A stretch of 64,000 nt of DNA from positions 1,798,001-1,862,000 of the forward strand of contig JABAQM010000001.1 in the NCBI GenBank assembly GCA_019187105.1, given 5' to 3'. The translations under genes were made by a program, and so were the position numbers. This stretch comes from Fimbriimonadaceae bacterium (GTDB lineage: Bacteria > Armatimonadota > Fimbriimonadia > Fimbriimonadales > Fimbriimonadaceae). A model generated the notes under the pieces. It did no database searches. It saw only the letters and a list, made by a program, of their open reading frames with translations, and had not been told where the DNA came from. Numbering within the stretch: position 1 is the first letter of the stretch; every line of letters begins with the position of its first letter. Positions 1 through 8,222 of the stretch are shown here, one piece after another.

Positions 1-582
1 AGGCAGCATTCGACCCGACAGGAAGGCTTCGGGAAAGTAATAGAGTCGGAAGATGCTGAAGAATTCGGTTGTCCACAGCGTCACGAGCGACATGCAGTAA
101 GCGCAGAGAAAGGAAAGCGTGTGGGCAAGGATGATACTGAGGAAGAAGGCGAAGGAGAAATTTAGATCCTGGACTCGGATGCCCCCATATGCCCAGGCAA
201 CGATGAACAGCACGGGAAAGTAGAGCACCGCTTTGGTAACTCGCCACGACATGTTGCGCGAGACGGACTGGCGAAAGAAAGAAAAGGGCCGAACGATGAA
301 GGAGGAAAAGACACCCTCCCGAATGTCCCATGCGATGTCCCAGAGCAAGTGGCAAACGATGAATTGGCTGAGGGCACTGGTGACGAGATAGTAGGTGACG
401 ATCTCTTTGCCGTCGAATCCGGCGATCTGGCCACTGGGACCCATAGAAGCCAGCCAAACCGCAGGCAGGATCAACGCCGCCTGTACGTCGGCCACGACCC
501 AGATCATGGTCGCGGCAGGATAGGCGAAGCACTCCTTGAGATAAATGACAAAGATGCTCCAGTGCTTTTTCAAGCACAGCAT
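1..582 (-). CDS. ABC-2 family export permease, DUF990-like (3' end outside window)
   Basis: The minus strand is open from an ATG at 582 to the window edge, giving about 194 residues with no stop. The protein starts with a short basic stretch and has at least four hydrophobic segments. The region around residues 85-105, with REG followed by a run of F/S and an RPF motif, resembles the DUF990/ABC2_membrane_6 permeases of two-permease export systems (family knowledge; judged by eye). It probably forms a membrane channel with an ATPase and a second permease lying outside the window. The start lies 4 bases after the stop of the TrkA-like gene, so it is probably the last visible member of the sigma factor-glnD-trkA run. 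No strong Shine-Dalgarno sequence is visible. Confidence 0.7.
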   Translation of the reverse strand, partial: MLCLKKHWSIFVIYLKECFAYPAATMIWVVADVQAALILPAVWLASMGPSGQIAGFDGKEIVTYYLVTSALSQFIVCHLLWDIAWDIREGVFSSFIVRPFSFFRQSVSRNMSWRVTKAVLYFPVLFIVAWAYGGIRVQDLNFSFAFFLSIILAHTLSFLCAYCMSLVTLWTTEFFSIFRLYYFPEAFLSGRMLP

Positions 583-586
583 CTGG

Positions 587-1255
587 CTAGGTTCGGCTGC
601 TGAAAAGCAGATCCTTCAGGTCCTGCGCGTGACGCGTGGGTACCAACGCGACGAGTGAGTCGTCGACTTCCAGTCGGGTGTCCCCGTCCACCATGATGCC
701 TTCACCGTTGCGGATGATGTAGACGAAGTTGGTATGCGGTGGGAGGGTAAGTTCGCGGACCAGTTTGCCAGCCACAGGCGATCGAGAGCTTATGACCGTC
801 TCAAGCACCTCAATGTTTCCTTTTGCGAGGGCGCCAACCGGAATCATTTCGTCGACGGCAATCTGCTGTTCGAGCAGGGAAAAGATGATGCCCGTTGCGC
901 TGACGGTCTCGTCGATGCCGATCTCCTTGAAGATCCCTTCGTGACCAGGGTCGTTGACACGGGCGAGCACGCGGTCCACTTCCCAAATCAGCTTGGCCAT
1001 TTGGCAAACGACAAGGTTATCCTCGTCTTCACCGGTTACGGCCACGATGACATCGGCCCGTCCGAAACCCGCCGACTTTTGGGTTGTCACTTCACAGCCA
1101 TCACCGTGCATGACGTGTTCCTCGCCGATGAGCTGAGCAAGGTGCTGGGCGGTTCGACTGTCTTTTTCGAGCAAAAGGACTTCGTGGTCGCGGGCAATCA
1201 GCCGCTTTGCCAACTGGAGTCCGACATTCCCGCCGCCAATGAGGATCATGTACAT
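587..1255 (-). CDS. trkA: TrkA-type potassium channel/transporter regulator, RCK_N plus RCK_C
   Basis: This 222-residue cytosolic protein has a complete RCK architecture. The N-terminal Rossmann fold carries GGGNVG at residues 7-12 and a following acidic residue after the second strand. An RCK_C (TrkA-C) domain spans about residues 135-220. Such proteins bind NAD(H) or ATP/ADP and gate Trk/Ktr potassium uptake systems. The ATG directly follows the TAA of the upstream TrkA-N gene; a second ATG two codons later is an alternative start. No trkH/ktrB membrane subunit is in the window, so the partner is unknown. Two adjacent RCK genes suggest a heteromeric ring or a split regulator. Confidence 0.88.
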   Translation of the reverse strand: MYMILIGGGNVGLQLAKRLIARDHEVLLLEKDSRTAQHLAQLIGEEHVMHGDGCEVTTQKSAGFGRADVIVAVTGEDEDNLVVCQMAKLIWEVDRVLARVNDPGHEGIFKEIGIDETVSATGIIFSLLEQQIAVDEMIPVGALAKGNIEVLETVISSRSPVAGKLVRELTLPPHTNFVYIIRNGEGIMVDGDTRLEVDDSLVALVPTRHAQDLKDLLFSSRT

Positions 1256-1708
1256 TTAGAACTCCAGCTCCGGCGGCAGCTCATTGTAAGTGTCGAGGGT
1301 CTTGAAGGGCTCTTTCATAAGCCAGTCGCGCATGTAACCGGCAACGAGGCTGCTTGCCGTCACGCATTCGTACCCGAGTTTTCGATAAGCTTCGGCGCGG
1401 TGGGGGTCGGCGACCTTCACGCAAACGTAGGGGACCTTATACTTCATGCGCACGATCTGCGCAGCCATCAGGTTTGAGTTGTCCCCCCGGGTGACCGCGA
1501 AAAAGGCATCGGCGTTCTCGATGTTCGCGGCAAGCAGAACATCTTCGTCGATGCCGCTGCCGATGATGATTTCGCAGTTGTGGTTCTTACCCAATCGCTT
1601 TAGCGCGTCGGGATTCTGTTCGATGACCCAGACCTTGTGGCCGCGGGCAGCCAGCTGGAGGGCGAGCACCGAACCGGTTCGGCCACAGCCGAATATGACG
1701 ACGTTCAT
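1256..1708 (-). CDS. TrkA-N (RCK_N only) protein
   Basis: From the ATG at 1708 this is a 150-residue protein that begins directly with the Rossmann strand, with GCGRTG at residues 7-12. That positioning decides the start; the longer reading to 1840 only adds an unlikely leader. It covers the RCK_N nucleotide-binding domain and ends near residue 150, without the RCK_C domain found in its neighbour. It lies 13 bases after glnD and abuts the second TrkA gene. It probably acts with the downstream full-length RCK protein in potassium transporter gating. The half-size architecture is known from small TrkA/KtrA-like proteins, so it is not necessarily truncated. Confidence 0.85.
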   Translation of the reverse strand: MNVVIFGCGRTGSVLALQLAARGHKVWVIEQNPDALKRLGKNHNCEIIIGSGIDEDVLLAANIENADAFFAVTRGDNSNLMAAQIVRMKYKVPYVCVKVADPHRAEAYRKLGYECVTASSLVAGYMRDWLMKEPFKTLDTYNELPPELEF

Positions 1709-1721
1709 TGGAACCGCTCGG

Positions 1722-4091
1722 TTATACCTTCTGGGCCAGGGCTCGTTCGACCTGGTCGGACCCAATTGGCTCTCCGTCGGCCCGTTCGATATAGAATGCA
1801 GCGGTTCCATAGCCCGCCCATTGGCCAACTCGGGCGGCAAGCACGTTCCAACCTTCTCTCAGGATCATGTGACTGAGCCGGTAGGGCATGCCACGGCCCC
1901 GGGGGGCGGTGAATTCCAAGATTGCGGGATCTCCGGGCACGAATTGCCATCGAAAGTCCTCTTGCCGGCGGGCAGGGTCCTTTCCGTGCTCGGTCAAGAC
2001 CTCCTCCACGGTTCGGTCGCGGCTCAGCACGGCGAGCAAACCTTGGATGAAACGGGCCGCCGTAGCCTGGGGGATCGGACGGCCGGCAAAACTGACGCTG
2101 AAGACGTCGATCGCGATGTGTGGGGTCGATTGCGTCGTGCTGGCCCGCAAGCCGTGCAGGCTCAGGTCGAAGGCATAGATCACGCCAAGGATGCGGTTGA
2201 GGAGGCCGGATGCATCGGGGCAGCAGACGGTCAATTCAGACGATCCTGTCTCTGGCCTTGCCTGAAGGTCAAGGGATGGTTCGCCTTCGAGAGCCTTTCG
2301 ATAGAATCCGAAGTGTGAGTAGATCGTTGCGGAGTCGTTACTGAGCAGATAGTGGCCGGGCAGCGAGTCGACGAATTCTGCGAGCTTGGGGCCTTGGTCG
2401 TCAGGTTCTGCCGCTCGCCGCAGCCGCCTCCGGTATAGATCCGGGTCGGGGAGATCGGATGCATCGGATTCCAAGACCCACATGGTGCGGTCGTACAGCT
2501 CCTTGAGGAGGTCCTCCTGAACTGGCGTCCAGGCTTCTTCGGATACCGCGGCGATATCAGCCCACGTGAGGAGCGTCAGCATGCTGAGGCGCTCCGGCGT
2601 CCTAACGGTTTCGGCGAAGTCGTGGGCGGTGGCTTGGTGGTACACGTCGCGCAAGCGGATGACGTGCGACATCGTAAGATGCTCCCTGACCAGCCAGGCG
2701 ACGTCGTCGGCGATCGAGCGCTCCAGTCCCCATCGTTGCGAGACGTCCCGAACCAATTGTTCTCCCGTGATCGAGTGCCTCTCCCCGGGAATGGCTTTAC
2801 CGGCATCGTGCATCAGCGCCGCCAGGAACAGCACAGGGCTGGAAGCCAGATTGGCTCGAATCTCACTCAAGAAGCCTTCGGGTGGATTGTCGAGGTTCCG
2901 AACCACTCGCATCGAATGTTCATAGACGGTATAGGAATGGGAGCTGTCCGAGGGCATCAGATATCGGCAGGCTTGCAGCTCTGGGAGCATCGAAGCGAGG
3001 AGGCCGCATCGGTCAAGGGTGCGAAGCACATGCTCTCCCCGACTAATCGTCTGCAGCAACAGATTTCCTTTAGCCTTCTCCGAGCTTGGCACCTTGAAGT
3101 CGCCCGCCTCGATACCAATTTCAGCGGCGAGCGCGACCGCAACCGCAGCGTCACCCAAGGTCGGAACGTCATCAACGCGGAGCGAGCCGTTTGCCGCCCA
3201 AAGGTTTGGTCCAAGCTGAAATCGTCGGCCACGCAACTCCCGCACGGCATGCTGGTAAAGGTGGTCGTTGGACTCGAGATTCTCGGCCAGGGCCGAGGAC
3301 ATCGCCAGCATGTCGGCGCCGATGAGGTCGGCTACCTCAGCTTGTCGGGCGCGAGAAAACCGATCGTTGGCCCGCCCAGACGCCACATGGAGCAGGTTGC
3401 GGGCGCGGAGGACAGCTTCGTACGCAGCCGTGGGGCGTCGGGAGCGATCCCCGATCGCCATTCCCATCCAGTTGGCGGTATGGACGCATCTGAGTCCCCC
3501 GGCACCGACCTTTAGATCGGGCTCGACCGCGAGCGGCGTATCGTTCGTGCGCGTGCGGTCAGCTTCGCGTTCCCGCAGCTTTGCCACGAGGAAGTCGCCG
3601 GTCGGGAAGGTTTCCCAGAGCAATGCAAGCAATTGGTTCATCGGCTCCGCTTCGCCTGCCACGAGCCGAGCGTCGAGCAGGCTCGTCATGGACTCGGCAT
3701 CGAGGCCGGGAGCGTCGGCGATAAGGCGATACGCGTAGCCGACGGTGATCCCGAAGTCGTGGAAGGCGTCGTGGAGCCCACGGAAAATCAGGCGAATGGC
3801 GGAGTCGATTTCGGGGTCGTTTTCGTGGAGCGGAATGATGGTCAGATCCGCATCGCTGTAGGGCGAGAGCTCGGCTCGGCCATATCCTCCAGTGGCGACA
3901 ATGCTCATCGCCGGCAGGCCGCCGGTTTTCGCGGCCATCTCGGCGACGACGCCTCGAACGAGCTCGTCCGCCAATGCCGAGTGGGCCGAAGCCCACTCAA
4001 TGCCGCTGGAAAACGTTCGGCAGCGATCCAGCAAGGCTGCGCGATCGTGGCTCAGGCGAGCCACCAGGCGCTCATTCCCTGGTTCGGTCAT
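1722..4091 (-). CDS. glnD: [protein-PII] uridylyltransferase/uridylyl-removing enzyme-like protein
   Basis: This 789-residue protein has the GlnD layout. A nucleotidyltransferase motif lies at residues 68-83 (GGYGR, then PYSDADL). The NT/HD linker motif around 191-201 has GAGGLR. An HD phosphohydrolase domain has His-Asp at 428-429. Two ACT-like domains follow, one clear at about 616-690 and one diverged at the C-terminus. GlnD adds and removes UMP on PII proteins in response to glutamine. The reading frame stays open upstream to 4757, but the ATG at 4091 forms an ATGA overlap with the preceding gene and matches the family start. No glnB or glnK is in the window. Sharing a run with two potassium regulators is unusual. 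Confidence 0.88.
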   Translation of the reverse strand: MTEPGNERLVARLSHDRAALLDRCRTFSSGIEWASAHSALADELVRGVVAEMAAKTGGLPAMSIVATGGYGRAELSPYSDADLTIIPLHENDPEIDSAIRLIFRGLHDAFHDFGITVGYAYRLIADAPGLDAESMTSLLDARLVAGEAEPMNQLLALLWETFPTGDFLVAKLREREADRTRTNDTPLAVEPDLKVGAGGLRCVHTANWMGMAIGDRSRRPTAAYEAVLRARNLLHVASGRANDRFSRARQAEVADLIGADMLAMSSALAENLESNDHLYQHAVRELRGRRFQLGPNLWAANGSLRVDDVPTLGDAAVAVALAAEIGIEAGDFKVPSSEKAKGNLLLQTISRGEHVLRTLDRCGLLASMLPELQACRYLMPSDSSHSYTVYEHSMRVVRNLDNPPEGFLSEIRANLASSPVLFLAALMHDAGKAIPGERHSITGEQLVRDVSQRWGLERSIADDVAWLVREHLTMSHVIRLRDVYHQATAHDFAETVRTPERLSMLTLLTWADIAAVSEEAWTPVQEDLLKELYDRTMWVLESDASDLPDPDLYRRRLRRAAEPDDQGPKLAEFVDSLPGHYLLSNDSATIYSHFGFYRKALEGEPSLDLQARPETGSSELTVCCPDASGLLNRILGVIYAFDLSLHGLRASTTQSTPHIAIDVFSVSFAGRPIPQATAARFIQGLLAVLSRDRTVEEVLTEHGKDPARRQEDFRWQFVPGDPAILEFTAPRGRGMPYRLSHMILREGWNVLAARVGQWAGYGTAAFYIERADGEPIGSDQVERALAQKV

Positions 4092-5584
4092 GGTTGGATC
4101 AGATAATACGTCGGTTCGTTTTGCAGCAGCTTGGATATGGTGCCGCCAAGCTGCTGATCCACGTAGATGGCCAGGGGGCCAAGGAGGATCGCGAAGATCA
4201 GGTTGGAAAGGAACAGGACGCGTCCGAAATGCTGCAAGACTCTGCCGGCAGCTTGCCGGGGATCCTGCTGGCTCCTTATCGCGCTGAGGAAGGCTCCAAC
4301 CAGCAACAGGGCGATTCCGGCTACGGCGAAGCTGATAAAAATCAGGCTTGACCAGCGATAGCTCAGGGGAGGCCCGATGTAGGGGCGAAGCTCGATGACG
4401 GCAGCCGAGAAGCTGATAATGGAACACATCGCGGCCGCAGTCCAAACCATTGCGGCCACCGAATAGCCGAAACGAGCCAGAGTGGAAAGGCTCGGAAGCG
4501 ATTCGGAGACGGCCATCCAGGGCCAAAGGCTGCGAGAAGGACGGGGGCCGGGCGACCCTGCAGCAACATACGCCGGTCGAAGCTGGGGGACGGCTTCGCG
4601 CCGGGTCATGGCGAGCGACATGCCAATCCAGGCGATGGCGATTCCGAGGACCGAGATCACGAGAAAGCCACTGGGCAGAACGCCGAGGAAAAGAGAAATC
4701 TGGGTGAGCTGCCGCGCGTTTTCGTCGGTATCGCCTCGTCTCCCCAGGGCGATCCATGCGTCGTTGTCGTTGTAGGCGGCGATGACTTGGGCGCCGAGGT
4801 CCGCTCGATTCGCATCCCGGAGCCTGTGCATGAGGTCAAGCCGGGCTACGTGCACGACCCGAGGGCTTGCTCGGGGTTGGATCGCCCCGGCGGTTGCGGC
4901 ATCGTCGCCGATTTCGACGGCGACGTCGGCGATGGCGTTAGACCTTCCGCCTTCCCGCATCAACTTGGCGTTGATCACGCTCGCATATCGGGTCAGGAGA
5001 TCGGTCACACGGTCCCGCTCCGCAGCGCGGTGCATTTCCTTGGCCACACCCGCGATCTGGAGGGCTATGGCGTCGCTGCGGCGGTGGTAGGCGTAGGCCT
5101 GGTGCCACGACATCTTGGACCCTTCTTGCTCGTCGAGCTTGGCCGCGATGTGCTCGAGGCGACGGGTCTGCCAGTCGTTGTACAGCAAGCGCTGACTGGC
5201 TTCGAGCCAGAGCTCAAGGGCTTCGGCGCGTTCGTCGAGTTTCCACGCATACACCGCTTCCATCTGCTTCCAAAAGGAATTGAGGACGTCTTCCTTGGCG
5301 GCGTACTGGACCAGGAATTTCAGCTTGGTGACGTCCTCCCGCGACAGCTTGAGGCCATCGCTCTCTCTTTCGGCTGCGACGAGGACCCAATAGGCGACCT
5401 CGTGCATCGACTTGGGTGGGTGGAGGTCGGCTCGATTTTCCGGCAACCAAGGCGTTGAGGCGATGACCGGCGAGGTTCCGGGACGAAGGAGCGCGGTGAA
5501 ATAGCCCCGGGATTGGGGGTGGGCAACAAAGATCAGGAGTGCGCCAAGGGCCGCGCCAATGAGCGCGCGAGCCCAGAGATTCAT
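4088..5584 (-). CDS. Uncharacterised multi-pass membrane protein with helical soluble domain
   Basis: This 498-residue protein has a hydrophobic N-terminal segment (about residues 8-22). A long, charged, helix-rich region (about 60-300) resembles tandem helical repeats in which W and Y recur. Four or five transmembrane segments occupy about 300-480. I do not recognise the family. The gene overlaps the anti-sigma gene by ATGA at its start and glnD by ATGA at its end, so translation is probably coupled across all three. Its position right after an ECF sigma/anti-sigma pair suggests that the regulon includes it, but nothing in the sequence identifies a substrate or reaction. Confidence 0.7.
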   Translation of the reverse strand: MNLWARALIGAALGALLIFVAHPQSRGYFTALLRPGTSPVIASTPWLPENRADLHPPKSMHEVAYWVLVAAERESDGLKLSREDVTKLKFLVQYAAKEDVLNSFWKQMEAVYAWKLDERAEALELWLEASQRLLYNDWQTRRLEHIAAKLDEQEGSKMSWHQAYAYHRRSDAIALQIAGVAKEMHRAAERDRVTDLLTRYASVINAKLMREGGRSNAIADVAVEIGDDAATAGAIQPRASPRVVHVARLDLMHRLRDANRADLGAQVIAAYNDNDAWIALGRRGDTDENARQLTQISLFLGVLPSGFLVISVLGIAIAWIGMSLAMTRREAVPQLRPAYVAAGSPGPRPSRSLWPWMAVSESLPSLSTLARFGYSVAAMVWTAAAMCSIISFSAAVIELRPYIGPPLSYRWSSLIFISFAVAGIALLLVGAFLSAIRSQQDPRQAAGRVLQHFGRVLFLSNLIFAILLGPLAIYVDQQLGGTISKLLQNEPTYYLIQP

Positions 5585-6021
5585 CGGGTGAAGCTAGGCG
5601 GACTGGTGAAGTCTATCTCTGGAAACGAACCGTATGACGGCGGGGTGTTGCGCGCCTCAGAAGCGCCGAGGCCAGGTACCGGAACGATCGTGGAGTTGCG
5701 AATCAGCTGCAGCGCGACGATCGCGGCAATCGCCGCAACGGCCCCGCTGACCACGACCGGGGACCAGTAGCGAACGGGCGACTGGGGGGCCGGCTCGCGC
5801 AAGGCTTCGATAATCCTTCGCTCAAACGCATCGTGCAGGATAGGCTCCACTACTGGGGCAGCAAGCGTGCACCAGCCCTCTTCGAGAGCTTCCTCGGCGA
5901 GCCTGCATTCATCGCAGGTTCCACGATGGTGTTGAAGAAAACGGCGTTCCCAGTCGCGAAGGACACGGTCCCGCTGGACGTGAGAGAGCTTCCAAAACAA
6001 TGAGCATTTCACGCGATACAA
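5581..6021 (-). CDS. Membrane-anchored zinc anti-sigma factor
   Basis: This 146-residue protein has an N-terminal ZAS-type zinc motif, H-x3-C-x2-C, near residues 31-40 (HRGTCDEC). One transmembrane helix lies at about residues 88-106, followed by a short Pro/Ser-rich periplasmic tail. This matches zinc-binding anti-sigma factors that hold their cognate ECF sigma factor at the membrane until a signal releases it. The gene overlaps the end of the upstream sigma gene by 13 bases and the next gene by ATGA. It is much shorter on the outside than RsiW/RsgI-type proteins, so the extracytoplasmic sensor is minimal. Signal and release mechanism are unknown. Confidence 0.82.
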   Translation of the reverse strand: MYRVKCSLFWKLSHVQRDRVLRDWERRFLQHHRGTCDECRLAEEALEEGWCTLAAPVVEPILHDAFERRIIEALREPAPQSPVRYWSPVVVSGAVAAIAAIVALQLIRNSTIVPVPGLGASEARNTPPSYGSFPEIDFTSPPSFTR

Positions 6022-6581
6022 GGCGAATCACCTACTTGTTCAATCCAGAGTTTCCGGAACCGTTCGCGTGCCGTGTGTAGCCTGGATCGGACGGTACCCA
6101 CGGGAACGTGCATCACGTCAGCTACTTCCTCGTAACTTAGCTGCTCAATTTCGCGAAGAACCAAGGTCGTTCGCAGGTCGGGGGTCAACTCGGAGAGAAT
6201 GCGCTCTACCGCCAGGCGATTCTCGATATGCCTACCCTGACTTTCCTCGACACGATCGAACTCGGCCGGTTCGGCGCGCTTTGCGCGCAAACGGTCCATG
6301 CAGAGCCGCACGCAGATTCGATAAAGGTAGGAAGCGAAAGCGCGGTCATCGCGCAGTCGACCGAGCTCTCTAAAAACCTTCAAAAACGCCTCTTGTGCGA
6401 CATCTTCTGCCTCATGTGCATCCCGAAGAATATTCTTGGATGTCCTTATCAGCCGGCTCCGGTGGCGAGAAATAACCACCGCGAGGGCGGATTCGTCGCC
6501 TGCCCGGCATCGAGCGAGCCAATAAGACTCATCATTGAGTACCTCTGTCGGGTGCTGCGATAGGGCTTTAGTCCCAAACAT
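6009..6581 (-). CDS. ECF-family RNA polymerase sigma factor
   Basis: The protein has a region-2 core with an EAEDVAQEAF-type segment followed by region 2.4. It also has region 4 with the sequence SYEEVADVMHVPVGTVRSRL, the helix-turn-helix that reads the -35 element. These are hallmarks of group IV (ECF) sigma factors. I prefer the ATG at 6581, about nine bases after GGAG; an ATG at 6599 and a GTG at 6620 are in frame but lack a ribosome site. It is followed by its anti-sigma gene and heads the minus-strand run. It is divergent from the LptD-like gene, with an inverted repeat between them. Autoregulation is plausible but not shown. Confidence 0.9.
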   Translation of the reverse strand: MFGTKALSQHPTEVLNDESYWLARCRAGDESALAVVISRHRSRLIRTSKNILRDAHEAEDVAQEAFLKVFRELGRLRDDRAFASYLYRICVRLCMDRLRAKRAEPAEFDRVEESQGRHIENRLAVERILSELTPDLRTTLVLREIEQLSYEEVADVMHVPVGTVRSRLHTARERFRKLWIEQVGDSPCIA

Positions 6582-6638
6582 TGTCGTGCTCCATATCATA
6601 CGACAGTTTTTTGGTGACAATCGTTCGCTCGATATTTG

Positions 6639-6652
6639 TACCGGTTTCGGTA
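6639..6652. promoter_or_regulatory. Short inverted repeat between divergent sigma factor and LptD-like genes
   Basis: TACCG and CGGTA flank a four-base GTTT spacer in the divergent intergenic gap, 13 bases before the LptD-like start. It could be an operator or part of a promoter. The symmetry is short, so chance is possible. Confidence 0.3.
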
Positions 6653-6665
6653 GACTTCCTCACTT

Positions 6666-8195
6666 ATGATCGGATTCGGCGTGGCCAAGGTGATCGCCTT
6701 GGCAGCAATCTCCGGTCAAGACCCCCCGCAAGTTACCGTCGAGGCGATTAGCAAGGAACTGGTAATCGAGTGGCGTCGCAAGAAGGTCGACCTCGACACC
6801 CGGGTCATGACCTTTGAGGATGGTGCGACCGCCTACTACGGTCCGACCGTGGTGGTGGCCGACCGAATCGTCATCGATGCGCAGAACGAAACGGGCACGG
6901 CGACCGGAAATGTGCAGGTACGGGATCCGATCGGCACTTTGACGTGCTCCGATTTGTACTTCGACTATCGCAACCGGTCCGGTCGTGCCCGCGGCGTCGA
7001 CGTCGTCGTGGACGGCGCCAGGCTACGGATCAAGTCGGTCGACATCAACCCGATCCGCTGGGAAGTATCGGAGGTACGGGCAGGGCTTTTTGGCAATATT
7101 GCGCCGCACTGGGAAATCGGCAGTCCCAAGGTTACGCTGACCCCGGGGGCTTCGGGCACGATCCAGCGACCCGCCCTGTATGTGGACAATGTTCCGAAGA
7201 TCGTGTTGCCCTCGACGAAGTTCAGCCTGGACCGCCGGGCCACGGGATTGCGACCACCGTCCGTCAGTCTCCGCGACGGCAAGATTGGCGTCACGACTTT
7301 CAATAGCCTGCTGATCACGGCTCAGAGCGCGGTTTCCTTCTACAATCGCTTCGCCAAGGGCCAGCTGCCTTCGACCTCGCTGGAATACACGTGGAGTTCG
7401 GTGCCCGCGGGCCGGGCGGAGTCGTTAATCGCTCCGCGGTCCGACCTCGACGAGCGTTTTGTCGATTCGTATGTCGATAACATCACGGTACCGAGCCGAC
7501 AGGTCGAGCTGGATCAGCTGCGGGCTCCAAGGCAGTCGATCGGAATCGGCACGGCTTGGACCGTGGGGACTTCGGGGAGGCCGGTCGATTCTTCGGATAT
7601 CTCGAAACTGTACGAGGCAACAGTCGAGGTGGGCGACGACCTGGGCTTCGCGGGCGGCTACGCACAGGGAAGGATTCAACGCATTCGTCCAGACCGGCAC
7701 ACCAGCTTTCTGACCCGCGGCAACTTCCTCGGCACGCTGACGAGCGATCCCTTCCCGATCGGTAAGAACCTGACGGGTCTGCTACGGCTGGACGGTGGTG
7801 TGTATTTGGCGGGCTCTACAAAATTTGGTTGGGCACGCGGGCTGGGCGCGGTGGACTGGCGACCACATCCCAATCTATCGCTTTCGGCGGGCTACGCCGG
7901 TACCGGAAGCTCCGGGACGATGCAGTTTGCGTTTGACGGCGTAAGGACGGGACACGCTTTCCTTTCCAGGCTCGACATGCGGTCGGGGCCGTATGCCGCC
8001 GGCGTCATCCTCAAGTTCGATCCGCGAACGAGAAAGATTTTTGATCATCAATACCAGTTCAGCTTCTTTGCCGGGGCGTTCGAACCTTTCTTGGTGCTTC
8101 GCCAGAATCCGAAGACGGTGACGTTCGGTGTTCGTCTCCGGCTGGACAGTTTAATTCGACGTTTGCAGAACCGCGACTTTGTTCGTGGACGTTGA
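6666..8195 (+). CDS. LptD/OstA-like outer-membrane protein
   Basis: This 509-residue protein has a probable signal peptide (residues 1-18). An OstA/LptA-like beta-jellyroll region follows at about 45-120: a pattern of G-A-T-A-Y-Y-G-P, a V-V-A-D-R-I strand, then a G-T-A-T-G-N-V strand. This fold binds lipopolysaccharide-like lipids. The remainder (about 170-509) is rich in alternating hydrophobic strands and Gly/Tyr/Phe, as in beta-barrels, and ends in a charged tail. It is shorter than the roughly 780-residue E. coli LptD and lacks the usual LptD cysteines. It may be a reduced lipid-assembly porin or only related in the N-domain. It stands alone, divergent from the sigma factor. Confidence 0.6.
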   Translation: MIGFGVAKVIALAAISGQDPPQVTVEAISKELVIEWRRKKVDLDTRVMTFEDGATAYYGPTVVVADRIVIDAQNETGTATGNVQVRDPIGTLTCSDLYFDYRNRSGRARGVDVVVDGARLRIKSVDINPIRWEVSEVRAGLFGNIAPHWEIGSPKVTLTPGASGTIQRPALYVDNVPKIVLPSTKFSLDRRATGLRPPSVSLRDGKIGVTTFNSLLITAQSAVSFYNRFAKGQLPSTSLEYTWSSVPAGRAESLIAPRSDLDERFVDSYVDNITVPSRQVELDQLRAPRQSIGIGTAWTVGTSGRPVDSSDISKLYEATVEVGDDLGFAGGYAQGRIQRIRPDRHTSFLTRGNFLGTLTSDPFPIGKNLTGLLRLDGGVYLAGSTKFGWARGLGAVDWRPHPNLSLSAGYAGTGSSGTMQFAFDGVRTGHAFLSRLDMRSGPYAAGVILKFDPRTRKIFDHQYQFSFFAGAFEPFLVLRQNPKTVTFGVRLRLDSLIRRLQNRDFVRGR

Positions 8196-8222
8196 GCTTG
8201 CGCAGGTAACGTCTGGGTGGGG

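Noticed and set aside
734-1477. A 247-codon plus-strand frame
   Set aside because: It is antisense to the two TrkA-type genes and has no domain.
4092-4757. Longer N-terminus for GlnD
   Set aside because: The frame is open but lies in the upstream membrane protein gene; the ATG at 4091 gives the normal family start and an ATGA overlap.
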